64,000 nt of DNA from Siphonodentalium dalli (GCA_032622095.1 CP136064.1:173920310-173984309); one strand, 5' to 3'. Positions 34,368 to 47,700 are shown, counted from the first letter of the stretch. The notes: a model not told the origin generated them from the letters alone. Made by a program: numbers and translations.

Positions 34368-35245
34368 TTAAAGGCCCACTTAATTTTTGAATGCCCAAAT
34401 CAGATTATATATACAACATATTCCATATTACATGTATATACCATTTGGAAGAAGAACCAAAATATATATATATATTCCACCAGGATATGGAACCTCTATG
34501 GCCTAAGAGTGTCCACCAAGTGAATGAAGTGCTAGAGATTCTTAGATTCTTAGATTCACCTCAAGACTTCCCCCATTATTTAACCAATCTACAACTAAGA
34601 GATAGTTATTCCCCACCCATGGAGAAAAATAGACTGGCAGTATAGACCAGATGGAAATTAAGCACAAAACACACATCGGTACCTTGAAAAGAAAAAAAAC
34701 ATGTTCACATTTTATTCAACCGAATAAGTTGATAATACAATGTTTTGGAGTTCCTCTTTCGAATGGTATATAATATGGAATATGTTGTATATAACAGGTC
34801 AGGCACATCCTGAATTCCACTATTATCGTGGTATATGACCATTACCATTTTGTGAACTTGAGGCTAATTCTAAATCATATTTCACACAAATTATTCAAAA
34901 TCAGTGTCACACTAATTCTGTATCATACATATATTTTGTTCAGCAGAATGATTAATCATGACGGCACAATATAAGCAACTCAAATAGCATTAGCTGGCAC
35001 AAAAGGTTGCACAATGTATTTTGTCAGAAGACTGTTCATTCCCTACAATATTGTTAAGAGTGAAATTTGGCCGTGCACTGCTATGCGCCGTCTTCTATTC
35101 CCGATGCCAATAAAGAAAACATGAATATGTTATGGTCATATACCACTATAATAGTGGAATACCACTATAATAGTGGAATTCATGATGTGCCTGACCTATA
35201 TAATGTGATCTGGGGTTTCAAAAGTATTATTTAATTTAACTTAAT
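34368..35245. mobile_element. MITE split by a nested MITE
   Basis: The left arm (about 34372-34460) includes TATATACAACATATTCCATA and outward TGAATGCCCAAATCAGATTA. Its inverted partner is found in two pieces, 34748-34794 and 35204-35245, on either side of a younger insertion at 34795-35196. Reading across the insertion restores a continuous arm, which gives the order of events. A TTAA at 34368-34371 may be the outer boundary; the right boundary is too diverged to fix. Confidence 0.6.
34795..35196. mobile_element. nested MITE with TATATAA duplication
   Basis: The ends CAGGTCAGGCACATC and GATGTGCCTGACC are inverted repeats. TATATAA is present at 34788-34794 and 35197-35203 (7 of 8 bases if counted as 8 bp). 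The right arm contains an extra tandem copy of ATACCACTATAATAGTGGA, and the arms end in ATGGTCATATACCAC. It is consistent with a hAT-type MITE and has no coding content. Confidence 0.65.
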
Positions 35246-36622
35246 TTAAATCACCATATATTATAGTACGGTTGGCCTTGGCGGTGGGTATCCTGTGAAA
35301 ATATCTCCACCCGTCAAAAACCGCCACAAAAAGAAAGAACATCAAAATGTAGATAGACTTTGTCCGTATACAAATAAGAAATATCCCATAAACAGTATGT
35401 TATGGTCATATGTTTGACCATTGTTATGTAAACAAAGGCATAAAAAGTTACTTTTCTGGTGTTTGTTTATATTATGATGGTAAACATAAAGAGCGTTCTT
35501 TGTTGGTGAATACCTGATATGGAACTAATAAAGAGCGTTTATGCCTTTTGTGTGTGATTAGCCAGTAGCATTGTGCTGTCTTCTGTAACACAATCAGGCT
35601 CTTGCTTAGGTAAAACATAGTAGGTCTTTATGATAATATGCTGTTTACGCGATGGTCATGGTATATATGAACGGAACTGTATGTGTTTTAATGTTTTTCT
35701 GTTTACGGTGTTTGGAAAAATATGAATATTTTCGACAATTAAGGCCGCACGTGCCTTTAAGCCATGCAAAGTCAATTTCCTGTTTCTCAGGACCACACAC
35801 ATGGTCCCAAAACATTTTTATGCGTTTGATATAATTGGTAGGAAATAACTGTGGTACATTTTTATACAAACTGCACAGAACTGAGACCTGTTTTCCACGT
35901 TTCATATTTCTGATTCATTACTGTAATATGTAACCATGTTCTAACACACTCAATAAAAAATGTGCCACTGATACTTTATTGTGTGATTTCTGATGAAATA
36001 AATCACGTTGAATCTATCAACTAACTTTTTATGGACATATGTTCCGGAAATAATGGCCGCAGACAACTGAAATTAAATTGAACCAGAGCTAGCTGACGAA
36101 AAGGTGGAAAATGGAATCCTTCATTGTCATGTGCCCCAGAGATAACAAATTAAATTAAAAACCACGCATCAAAATATTTTGGCCTGAGAAATGGGAAATT
36201 TACTTTGCTTGGCAATAAGCTAAAATTATACTTTACATATTTTGTGTCCCAGGCATTTAAAAGTTGTATCTTTAATAGTTATTTCACAAACACACTTGAC
36301 TCATTATCAGAAATCCTGCATTAGATACCAAAATAATGGGCACATGGAGGCCACCAGGTGCGCATATTCCATGCTACTAGTATAGAGGCTTCCATGTTTC
36401 ATAATGTTCCATGTTATTTACATATATGTTACTATTAAATTCCGGTATATATTTTTTCAGATGTTGTATTTTTATTTAATTTAAATATTTGTTGCAATAC
36501 TCACAATCAGTGCTTTCAGACATAACATGACTCGATATTATAATTACAGTCCTTCCTATATTTATACAATTGATAAAAATTAGATAATTTGTAAATACTC
36601 TTCATATACATGTATATAGATA
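35246..36622. other. intergenic DNA, no gene seen
   Basis: AT-rich sequence without recognisable coding exons. The frame at 35645-35905 (minus) shows no domain. Several AATAAA hexamers occur (for example near 35950), but none can be tied to a transcript. Confidence 0.4.
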
Positions 36623-37197
36623 TAGGGCCCTGCAAATCAGGCATTTTTATTTCAAATTGAATCTCGAATCGAATGAGCCAAATGATTCTGAATCACACCG
36701 AATCTTGAATCGAATCTTTACATCACACATATCAATAGTGAAGAAGTAGATATCACTTGACTGAGTGGCCAAACTGGCATCAGTTTACTAACTTCATAAC
36801 AACGATAAGTGATCGTCAGTATATAATGTAAATATTATCCATAAATGGATCAAATTTGCATTTAATCAATTATTTGCCCATTCTTTGTGGCTATCTCTGC
36901 TATAGAATATCGAATTGGTATAATAAGCAATAATGAAGTCAGTAAGCATTCACGTAGCTGAAGTTCGACATATATATGAAATTTTGTAAGATCATTTTCA
37001 TCAGTCTAGCTATAGTATAGCTCAGTCTACAACAGTGTAATGTGTGGTCTTTCGTTGGTACCATAAGCTATCTTCGTGAAAAAGCAATGTTGTCTGTTGC
37101 CGTAATGAGAATACAACTGGTGCCAGTGATTCGATACAAGTCAAATCAGACCAAAGATTCTGAATCGCATCGAATTTAATCGATTTGCAGGGCCCTA
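36623..37197. mobile_element. hAT-like MITE with 8-bp near-duplication
   Basis: The ends TAGGGCCCTGCAAATC are inverted at 36623 and 37197. The flanking 8-mers TATAGATA (36615-36622) and TGTAGATA (37198-37205) match at seven of eight positions. Just inside the ends, GAATCGAATC-type repeats (TTGAATCGAATC on the left, GATTCGATAC on the right) are subterminal. It has no coding capacity. Confidence 0.7.
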
Positions 37198-37205
37198 TGT
37201 AGATA

Positions 37206-39340
37206 GGTACATCACTAATGTAATCTCTAAACCGTCGCTTCATAAGTTCAGATAGCTGTTATCTAGAACTCATGTACGTAGTGGTTCAGCTAGATATTTG
37301 TTGCAGGAGTTATGGTACTTACTACCTAAAGGGAATATGTGAATTTTACGAACATTTTTTAAATGGATGCAGTATGTATGATGCACCCAAAATTGATACC
37401 TAATTTCCTTCTAAATTTCAGTTATAAACATGAGTTTTTATCATTTACTGAATTTTGAATTTGCGTTGTGAATTTCCACAACTCATACACTAGTTTATCC
37501 ATTCAGACAAATGTTTATTTGTGTTTTAAACAAATTTAAATCAAAATCACGTACGTTCTTGGCCCTGTACATTTACCTCCAGTTGTGCAATGTCAATAAA
37601 TGCCTGAAATACCTTTCTACGAACAGTATATGTCCCAGAAAGATGCTGTGCCAATGCTGTGCCATCTGTATTTATAGAAATTCTGGAATCAGTTACGCAA
37701 TAATGTGCGACTGTCCGGAAAAAGTACATTGTGTTATCTACAGTACCATAAAAGTTTCAGAGTGATGACAGCTTTAGATTTTCTTCCCTTGGTCTACAGG
37801 GGTAATTTTACACGACTGCTGATTAAACAATTTGAACCGACACGAACCGAAAGAACTTCAAATTTACCGAAATATATAACAAACAAAATGCGTATTTTCA
37901 GTGCTATATCGACAAGTTTGTTCAGAGATGTTTTGAGATACTTCTTACCAAATTATGTATACATAATATGCAGTTTGAGCAATCCATGTTCGTTTAAATT
38001 GTCAGTATAATAAAACCTGGATAAACTAATTACACCATGGGACATGATTCCATTTAAAATTTGTTTATATCACATTTTGAAAATTACTATGACTATTACT
38101 GTTCTTGGAACATTTCCGCTTTCTCAATTTTACGAATATTACAATCCATGGCTGTAGTTTCTTAACAACTCATAAGCATATACATCACAAGTCATTTACA
38201 TAACATTGTAATCGATGACATGATGTGTAATCATATCTGGAAATGAAGATTATTCATTATAATTACATCTTGTTGAAGAATGTCAACCAGGAATTACATC
38301 AACAACAAGCCATGTCTGTTGAATTTAACTGTTTAATTTATTATAGCTAATGCCTCTGCTATATCTGACATTATACATTACTCAAATTAGCTAAAATTCA
38401 TGACATAGTTTTATACTACTTGTATTCCTACAGAAGTGCCTTCATATTGTGGTTACATATTATGTATATAATGATTGTTTTACAATACACATTAGAATAT
38501 ATACACATTATTGAGAAAACTATTTCATTTCATGAAGATGCATTAGAAGAAAAAAAATCACAAATCAGATTTATCATTCATGTAAATAGCTATAACTGAT
38601 CGGCTCATTATATATGTTATACCAAGGTTTACAACCATATTTATCCACCACTCATTACCTCTATTGCCTACATAAAGTCTGCCTAATAAACATTACATGT
38701 AATACACCAAGGTAGCTTTATTAGATCAATGTAGGTTTATTAGATTGGTACTACTTTCATGACAAAATGTTATATGCAAATTGCACAGGTAACTACGGAT
38801 GTCAACCGGCCTGAATGAAGTCATTGTGATTTTAGGACATTTTTATCATCCATAATTCACTGCAATTGATACAAAAATTCTTAAACTGACATGTGTTTTC
38901 TCTCTAAAACATCTGAAAACTAGTAGAGCAATGCCAACTTAGAATAACTATAAAAAAAACAAGGAAACCATTTCACTCTAACCTGCACTCCAGTTTCCCT
39001 CCCCACATCATGAATACTAACCAGTTTGCTTGACCTCATAAATGTAAGGACATCATCGAAGTTATGAAGCAAGGATTTAGCAATGGATAAATAAAATATG
39101 TAGCTAATGCTGTCTCTTAAACCATGAGGGCAATGAGGCATGTATTGGACTTGGCAGAGCCTCATCCAATAGATGCTCAAATCGCCCTCATTGACATAAA
39201 CAGTCTAAGTGATGGCACCAGCAACATATTCTATATTTATTGTCAGATTTATTACTGGAGGAAAGACAGTGCAGAGTGTTAATTTCACTATTTTAACTAC
39301 ATGTATGCACCTACATGGTGGGTCCTACACCATTGCGCAC
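37206..39340. other. intergenic DNA, no gene seen
   Basis: AT-rich DNA. Frames at 37511-37765 and 37705-38010 overlap but show no domain or splice-consistent structure. No strong inverted or tandem repeat was noticed. Confidence 0.4.
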
Positions 39341-39705
39341 AAGCCTGCAAATAATGTGTCTGTCAGTTGCAGAATTAGGTCCCCAGAGGGTGAATTTAAT
39401 GATGGTATCCTGCACAGTGGGCTAGCATCACCAAATTCATTCAAATGTCATTGGACATCATTCTACTTAGGCCTCATCTTCTGGGAAGTATCTATATTGT
39501 CTCAAATTAATATTGTTTTAGTTACTTTTTCCTTTCTGGGAAGTTTCTATACCCCCTAATTTGCAGAAGATAAAATGCATAATTGAGGTGACTAATGGGT
39601 GAAGATCACCAATTAAATCTGATCCTAGGTCTCCCATAGGAGTTGAGGTCTAAGCAGAATGAGGTCCCCAGAAGGTGAATTTGGTGATGCTAGCCCACTG
39701 TGAGA
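39341..39705. mobile_element. MITE of the GAGGTCCCCAGAGGGTG family, copy 2
   Basis: AAGCCTGCAAATAATGTGTC with GTCAGTTGCAGAATTAGGTC opens the copy, and GAATGAGGTCCCCAGAAGGTG closes it. The right terminal part seen in the copy at 24735-25199 is missing after CCCACTGTGAG, so it is truncated or has diverged. It is immediately followed by another repeat family at about 39785. Confidence 0.6.
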
Positions 39706-39784
39706 AACTAAGATGTCTGTGAGGGTGGAAAAATTGGGCACCTCAGCACCATCTTATTCAGATTGTCTTGTCTTCGAAGTCAAA

Positions 39785-39935
39785 ATGCAGACTCAACTAG
39801 CACATATTGGTAACAAGGCGATTTTTGTGTCAATACATGCGCAAATATCCACGGAACGACATAACCAAAATCCGCTTTGGAGAATTTTATAATTCAAGAT
39901 GGGGTCCAACATGGTTCTGGATACCCCGTGTTGTG
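39785..39935 (+). repeat. dispersed repeat with AAATCCGCTTTGGGG and CAAGATGG, copy 1
   Basis: It contains GTAACAAGGCGATTTTTGTG, CCAAAATCCGCTTTGGAGAA and TTCAAGATGGGGTCCAACAT. Related segments are at about 42115-42300 (+), 45530-45650 (+) and 47700-47850 (reverse). No terminal repeats were found; the boundaries are approximate. Confidence 0.55.
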
Positions 39936-42060
39936 TGTATATGGGCATAACATAAACAGCTGTGTATGGAAATGTTGCATTTATGTTCGAGCGTATGTAA
40001 TATGAGAAGTGGAAATAATAGGCGGGTTGTCGACCAAACGACAGTATTATACAAATCCAGGTCAAAATGGCCGGAATCTAATGAAAATTTACAACCGAAG
40101 AAAAAGCTTGGGATATTCGACCAAGTTGGTAAATATGAAGTAACTATATAAACTTCTTCACATGAAGGATAAAAACATCATTAGCACATATCCATCTGAA
40201 GGATTTTCCGATATCGGCAACACAAAATGAAACAAACGCCCTAGGTATTTTTAATTAAAGTGTGATTTCGGCTTTGGGGAGTATCTGTAACGTCATATAC
40301 ATGACGTCATGAGTAAATTTAACGTCATAGAAATAATTATTAACAAGTTCGGGTCAAAAGGTTCCAATAATTCGTTTTAATTTATGTGCATTTTTTGTTA
40401 ACGTGTGTTATCATAATCGATTGCACTTATACATTTGGGACATTATGTTAATCAAAATAACTCCTATACAAATCATTTATAAATCAGATGATTTATTGAA
40501 GTTATGTCTACATAAAATAACACTTCCTGAAACCACATATATGTCGTTCTACTCCTCAACTGATAGACGACATATATGTCGTTCTACTCGCCAAAGGGTT
40601 AAAAACATCTACGTTTTGGTCGAGCATGGCAATTTAATACATGGAATTCACAAAATCATGTAAAGCTCTACAATCTGCATCAATTCGCACAAACATGATC
40701 AGTAAACGTTTAACCTATCACACACTCCAAGGTACCCACTCTTCAGTTATGAAATTCACGCATACTTTCGGAACCTTCTGCAGCTCATATGATAATGAAC
40801 CACCCAAATTGCTGCCATAATAATTGTATTAACAAAATACATGACTTTAACTCGCGAAGTCGCAACAATGGTCCCCAGGGCCAGACAATGGTCAATTTAG
40901 AATGTTACACAAAACTAAATTTCATTACTTCAATATGCCAGATTCTCGTTGGTGTAATTGGTGTATTATATTGTTCGTATATCTTTCATAATATATAATA
41001 TTCGTTATTGTAAGATACTGACGACCATCTTGGATGCCATAATGAAATGTGGATTTTCCCACAAACAGCCTTGTTGCCAATGTATTATAGGTCACATGCC
41101 CATCGACCATACTATATTTATGGTCCAGTTCGGCCTAATTTATATTTGATTATAAATGTATTTTCAAATTTGCACAATGCTCAAGAATTTTGACATTTTA
41201 ATGTTCTATTTTGTTACAGATGTATAATATTTTTGTTGATTATGTACCGCCATGACCAATAAATAATATATCATTTGACTATTTTAATAGATACTCACCG
41301 CTGCACCACGAAGGCCATCTGCATTTAACCTTGTTCTGCATGGAGATGACTATATATATGCTATTACCCGCCCCATTGAATATAGCAGTTGCTGTTGGTC
41401 CATGCATATTGGTGTGCTATAGAGCTCTCCCAAATTGAGAAAGTAACAAAGTTTTTGTGTCCTCGAGATGAGTGAAAATGATCTACAGAGACTTGTAGAT
41501 GCCAGTGAAATGGGTAAATAAGGTTCTAAGTGTGTTCTGAACCACAATGCAGAATCACACAAATTGTGTGAAACTTATCGGTTTCGGTTTTTCAAAAAAT
41601 ATTTCATTGGAATATGATGGGCACCAGTGTTGCACTGCCTGAGTGCAGCTGGAAATATCATAATGATCCATAATGGACGATCAATGTATCGAGGAAATAA
41701 ATGTTTGTGCTATATTTTTTTTAATTATTTTTGTGGTTTACCAAAAGGGGTGTGAAAACGTACATATTTTGATCCTCTGTAAAACCCGGTTTGGTTACCT
41801 GGTGGTCTGCTCTTGGTGTGTTTTCTTTCTTGTGGGGTGAAAATGTGGTGACCAGGATCCATCTGTCTGTCTGGATTTTCTCCCAGACTGCTGGTCTGTT
41901 TCAACCAAATTTGGTGTGGTGACTCGGGGTACCAGGCCTGGCGGAGGTTATAACGACATTAGTTTTTCAAATTATTTTATTTAAAACATTTTAAATTTAT
42001 TTTATTTAAAACATTTTAAATAAATAAATAACCAAAAAATATATATTCCAGCACCAGATG
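39936..42060. other. intergenic DNA with minor repeats
   Basis: A direct repeat, ACATATATGTCGTTCTACTC, occurs at about 40536-40556 and 40569-40590, followed by CGCCAAAGGGTTAA. This may be the end of a TTAA element. A full palindromic TGACGTCA is at 40301-40308. At 41973-42022 a 25-bp unit (TTTATTTAAAACATTTTAAA) is tandemly duplicated. No gene recognised. Confidence 0.4.
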
Positions 42061-42114
42061 TATGCTCTTTATAGATGTGTTTTCATTGTGGCCCGCGCCA
42101 TCCAACAGTATAAC

Positions 42115-42300
42115 GGGTATATGTCTAGTATGGTCGTGGTACGCAAAAAAGGGGGTTGACACAGAAGACATTGGTAAAGAAGCGATTTTGGTGTCATTCA
42201 ACGTGAGAGAATCTCTGGTACTACATATCCAAAATCCGCTTTGGGGAAAATCCAGGATCCAAGATGGTGTCCAACATGGCCACCGTTGACATCATCTCCC
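42115..42300 (+). repeat. dispersed repeat with AAATCCGCTTTGGGG and CAAGATGG, copy 2
   Basis: It includes GGTAAAGAAGCGATTTTGGT, CCAAAATCCGCTTTGGGGAA and GATCCAAGATGGTGTCCAAC followed by ATGGCC. This is the best-preserved copy in the window. Short frames in both directions across it are not conserved between copies, so it is treated as non-coding. Confidence 0.6.
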
Positions 42301-42499
42301 CGTGCAGGTATTGTCATTGACGGTCAGGCCCTTGTTATGGCCATAGGTAAACCGGAAAGGTAAATACATTTGGAGAGTATGCCGATGTATTCTCAGTGTG
42401 CGTGTTGAAGAAGGGCGAAGGCTATGTCAGGATTGATGCAGGTACTCAGATAAATCTATAAAGACTGTCACCAGATCGAGAAGAAGTCGCAATATACCA

Positions 42500-43708
42500 T
42501 TGATCCGAAGGACAATAACAAATCGTGATGTTCCCACTGAAACAATTGAAAGTGCTAAACATTTTGTATGCAAGTTGTATGGAATTTCCGATGCAAAACT
42601 CAACAATGCAAGAATCAGGATGTTCACTTGGACTGAATCTCCTGAAAAGCTTCCACTAACCAGTGACTCGTTTCATAACCACCTTTTGAAAACAAACTAC
42701 CATGTTTTAGTTTGGAAACAAGTAACCATTCCTGTGCAAACATTACCGGATCCCACAAAATTGGAAAAGTTTCATTTTGTTGTCTGACAACAAGTCCGAT
42801 TTGAATACAGTGGTTTCTTGTCTCGAGAACTTGTTACCAAAGCGAAAACAGAAGGTGTTACTGTTGTTGTTGCAGGGGGGTTACCAGAATATTGCAGAGT
42901 AGATTGTTCGGTAGATGGAACAGACTTGAAAGTGTTAGAGTCTAATCATGAAGAGGCTTACACTAGACTTATCCTTCATTCATTTGATGCCAGCATGGGG
43001 TGCAATCTGAAACAAGTTATTGTGATAATTAGGGACGTCGATGTTCTAGTGTTATTACTTGGTTACCTAGACAAATTACCTGCAGATTGTGATGTGTTCA
43101 TGATGGCTGGAACTTCCAAAAGCCCTAAAATTATACCCATCAGGGATGTTGCCACCCAAATATCGACCGACGCTCTGAACTATATTCTAGCGTTTCACGC
43201 TTTAACGGGGTGTGATTCAACTTCGTTCATATATGGGGTGTCTAAACGATCCACATGGAAGATTTACATGGAATGTTGTGAACTCTTAAAGGGTATATGT
43301 AATATTGCAATATCCACTGAAACAATTGAAAGTGCTGAACATTTTGTATGCAAGTTGTATGGAATTTCTGATTCAAAACTCAACAATGCAAGAATCAGGA
43401 TGTTCACTTGGACTGAATCTCCTGAAAAGCTTCCACCAACCAGTGACTCATTTCATAACCACCTTTTGAGAACAAACTACCAGGTTTTAGTTTGGAAACA
43501 AGTAACCATTCTTGTGCAAACATTACCGGATCCTTCGACAATGGGATGGAAAGAAGAAAATGGTTGATTAGATCCAACCATGATGGCAATAGAACCCATT
43601 CCAAAATCATGTCTCGAAATAATCAAATGTGGGTGCAAGAAGGGGTGTGTAACAGCAAGGTGTGCATGCAGAATATCAGAGTTACCCTGCACACCACTCT
43701 GGAACTGA
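42500..43708 (+). pseudogene. decayed repeat-borne ORF with Cys-rich CXC tail and partial duplication
   Basis: One reading frame runs from 42500 to 43708 with in-frame stops at 42785-42787 and 43565-43567. The core resembles a protein family abundant in invertebrate genomes as multicopy, probably transposon-borne genes: VVVAGGLPEYC, then SNHEEAYTRLILHSFDA (usually EADTR), VDVLVLLLGYL, FHALTGCDSTSF, then HFVCKLYG and a tail KCGCKKGCVTARCACRISEL (C-X-C-X3-C-X4-C-X-C-X6-C). A 220-bp segment (42534-42753) repeats at 43314-43533 with about eight differences, exactly 780 bp apart, so frame is kept. The usual aspartate of EADTR is tyrosine here. The second stop probably replaced a tryptophan codon. 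No function is assigned; the transposase role is unproven. Confidence 0.7.
42534..42753 (+). repeat. 220-bp direct repeat, copy A (partner 43314-43533)
   Basis: The segment encodes TETIESAKHFVCKLYGISDA and onward to QTLPDP. It is about 96% identical to 43314-43533 and lies 780 bp upstream of it. The position is out of the normal domain order, as the C-terminal module precedes the central one. Confidence 0.9.
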
Positions 43709-43840
43709 CTGCAATAATAAATAAGGCTTTTTTCTGACCATTTTGGCTATATGATGGCAAATTGTGTCGCATTGGGTGTTGATGAACCAGTTTCATAATA
43801 TTACTGATGATTTTCGAATTTTTAACTGATTATTATATCA

Positions 43841-44705
43841 GCCATTTTGAATTGTCATTTTAGGTCAGAAATAATTATTTGTCGAATTGCCAACATTGTT
43901 TTTTTGGAATCAGATTACAAATTACATTTAGACACAACTGTCTAAACCATTTGAAGGATATATTTCCGGCACACTACACTTTCCCGCAATAATTTATAAA
44001 ATTTGCATTTTTTTTCATTTTTGGGCATAAATTGGGTTAAATGTCAAACATGTTCACTTTACATTACCACCCATATGTTCTGTGTATAGTGTCTCTTGTC
44101 ACAATTCGTTCGAAAGTACGGAAATGCATAATAATCAAACGTCTTAGAACAACATATAACAGTAAACAAACATCTAGACTTTGTTCTGATGGCGGCCATT
44201 TTGAATTGTCATTTTAGTTCAGAAATAATTTTTTGTCGAATTGCCAACATTGTTTTTTGGAATCAGATTACAAATTACATTTAGACACAACTGTCTATAC
44301 CATTTGAAGGATACGTTTCCAGAATATTTCACTTTCTGCCATTTAATACCGTAATAATTTATAAAATACGCGTTTTTTGTCATTTTTTGGGCATAAATGG
44401 GGTTAAATGTCAAACATGTTCACTTTAAATTACCACATATGTTCTGTGTATACTTCTTCTTGTTCCAATTCGTTCGAAAGTACGGAAATACTCAATATTC
44501 GAACGTCTTAGAGCAACACATAACAACAATCGTAAAGTTAGACTTTGCTTTGATGGCGGTCATTTTGAATTGCCATTTTTGACCAGAAATAATAATTTGT
44601 CAACTTGCCAACATTGGTTTTTGAAATCAGCATAAAAAATACATTTAGAAACAATTCTCAAAAGCTTTTGAAAGAAAAATGCCCGCACCTTTGTTTCTAG
44701 AAGCT
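43841..44705 (+). repeat. tandem duplication with units of about 355-364 bp (2.4 copies)
   Basis: Copies start at GCCATTTTGAATTGTCATTT (43841), GCCATTTTGAATTGTCATTT (44195) and GTCATTTTGAATTGCCATTT (44559, partial). Shared blocks include GTCGAATTGCCAACATTG, CATTTAGACACAACTGTCTA and TTCGTTCGAAAGTACGGAAA. Each unit carries GATGGCGGCCATTTTGAA or a variant at the joint. It directly follows the Cys-rich pseudogene and may be part of the same element. Confidence 0.85.
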
Positions 44706-47700
44706 TTTTTAGATTTTCGAACCTGACTATACCATTATCTATATATGAATACTTCAATTAAATGAAACCCAAATTTGCGCTTTGTCTCAAAATTGCTGCC
44801 AAAATGGCGGTCAAAATATGGAAAATGGCGGATATTGCTCAGAGTGTCATTCAATCGATTATAAGTAGTGGTTGATGAATAAAATTGACTAAATAAATAC
44901 GAATTTATACCTCTTTATGATGCCATTATGCTAGCTCTATGGAAAAACTTAAAATTCGGTACCCAAAATGGCCACCCGATGTGAAAAATACTATTTTCTA
45001 TCACTTCTTTTTATCACTTATTGCTCTCTGAACTGGGGAACAATGTGGATACCCTTTCAATGGTCGTGTCAACTGATCATTCCAGCAATGACATGTGTAA
45101 TCGTTTAGGTCATAGTTTACTCCGGTCCTTCACTCATTAGTTCTAACGAATGCGGTATGAAATTTAACCAAAATCGGCTTTGGGGTTCTGGTCACATTTG
45201 ATATTTAGGGATGAGCGGATCGTGTCTGCAAAATAATTGAGCGTTTCCTTTATTTGTGAACATTCCATCTCAAATGGACCAAAAGAAATAAAATATATGA
45301 TCTAATATGGCTACCAAAACGAAAATGGTAGACTCTGCCCAGCTTGTCATATAATGGAAGTTGTGATTGGTGGATGCAGTTGATAGTTGGCTAATCTATG
45401 TGCCTTATATACATAAAAACTATTTGTTTTCAATATTTTGGTGGCTTCCCGCGGGTTGGCAAATATTAACTATTCGGGCTCGGCCACTATTTCGTACACT
45501 TATACGGTACGCGATAGTCGCAAAAGAGGTTGATCCAGAAAAAGTAAGCAGGGAACGATTTTGACTTCAGAATACCCTATCGGATATCGGATAAAATCAG
45601 CTTTGGGAAAACTTTAAGATCCGAGATGGCATCCGATATGGCCCCCGACAACGATAGAAGTCATAAATAGGATATTTGCTCTTTGATTCCTTTTCGAAAA
45701 AAGAATTTTACGTGCATATATATCTCTTATTGAATACAGTATTGTTTTAATCTGGAATATATATTAAAAATCATATTCTTCAACCTCTAAAGAAGGTTAC
45801 CAAAAACAGGAACGTGTCCGATTTATAGCTAGGTTGAGATACACTGGAAAAAAAAAACTCTTTTATTTTGACGGTTTCCATAGAAAGTAAAACATAATGA
45901 CTATACATTTCCGCTAAACGGATTGTGAATGCACATTTTTCGACATCATTGTTAATGCTAGCTGGAACTAAATGTAGCCCATGGATTCCCCATTTCGACA
46001 TGTATGAAAAGTGGTTTTACTCTTATCTCTTCTCAGATATCAACTCTCCGGTGAAAGGTGATGTCTTATGTCCTAGAAAATACTTGTGCCAAATACATAT
46101 ATGTATGAGGAAACTATCCCCATACATTGTTTACACATCGAATCAGTAAGTCTGTGGAGGTCTTCTTGGACAAGCGTGATTTTCAAAACTCGAAACCGTC
46201 TTTACAAACAGTAAAAGTTCATAGGAAATGACGTTGGATGTAGGTCTAGAGTACGTCGTCTGCAGGAGATAGTTTTCATGTCAATAATTTGCACACATTT
46301 CGTGCTCTGATCAGCATGGATGAAAGCCTTATGTGGCAGTTTGATTGTCTAGCATCCGGAAAAGAACATGTTCATTGTTCACATTTCTTTGACAAACATG
46401 TTGTTGATCACCATGTTCATGTGGCATTTCTATCCAATGACAACCTTGAAATACCAGTTCATCAAGCTAATTGGTTGATATGTTTACGCCTACTGGTAGA
46501 GGAATGGTAATAACGCACTGGAGATGCAGAACCGTCTAAATCGAAGTACAGTGAATAGTCTATATTTTGCAGTTGGGACGATGGTGCCAATAGACATAAT
46601 TGATGCAAATACCTGTCTCCATATCCGCCTTTTTATAACAGAAGTGGGAAGCAGATAGAGCTTGTAACAACGGCGTATCATATGAGGACATTCATGCTAA
46701 ATGTACATCAAACTAAGTAAAGTGAACACATCCATGGAAGAATAACAGATGCCTAAAAGTGCCAAAACTACAACAAATGTTATAGTCAATGTTGAGGTTA
46801 GTTGGCAATGATGACGTTTTTCAAGTATAATTTATTGTTGGCAATTGGATAATAAACTAAATATTCTGAATATATGGAGGCAATTACCAATAACATAAAT
46901 AATAGGCTAAAATCGACCGGAATACTCAATGCGTTCAGATCCAGCCGTGGCGCACATTGTGTCTACATGTCATTGATGAAATTCACTCAATGTGTAGTAG
47001 ATATCGATGCGTATATATATGTACTAGAATGTTTCTATCCTCGTGTATATACCCTCAGTCGCATGACACGGAATTGTCACATGGAGTGTGAAGGGTATAC
47101 AATGTACGTGCGGAATTTTCATTTTTCCTTTTGATATTGAAGAAAATAATTTTACTTTGAAACTACCTATAGCTCCGATAACCAACTTGCCCACCCAGAT
47201 TATTCGCTCTTCCTTCCTGTCCTTTCCACTTTCCAGCTTCGACATCACTGGGTGACCCATTATAGCCTGATGCTTCCGGACTATATTGACACTGTGTTTG
47301 CAAATAATCCAGATTCGTGTGTAATTTAATTTCTTTCTAATTAATTTCCAGATAGTCCCTCGTAATAAGTGGACATGGTGTTGGATCCTGCAGTAGATAC
47401 TGATTCGTTGGAACATTACGCGCTGAAATGATTGTGGTAGTAGATATTATTGGCAGCCTGTTTAATAAGTCTGACATCGTTAGCTCTCAACCGAAGTGTT
47501 GTTTCGGCTTTCCTCTGAGCAGAACTTAAATTTCGACAATTTTCGGTGGCCATTTTGGTATCCATCTTAGAATTTTGAATCGTGATTGGCTACTCATACC
47601 CACAAAAACATACTGATTTCAATCAATGATGTATATTGGTGCCGAATTGGCGTTTTGTCGTGTGGGTTTTTTTGAATAACTACCTATTTGCGATTTTCAT

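Noticed and set aside
34391-34645. 84-codon plus-strand frame as a gene
   Set aside because: It spans the left arm of a MITE and has no recognisable domain.
40301-40308. TGACGTCA as a CRE-controlled promoter
   Set aside because: A single palindromic octamer with no TATA, start site or coding exon nearby is not evidence of regulation.
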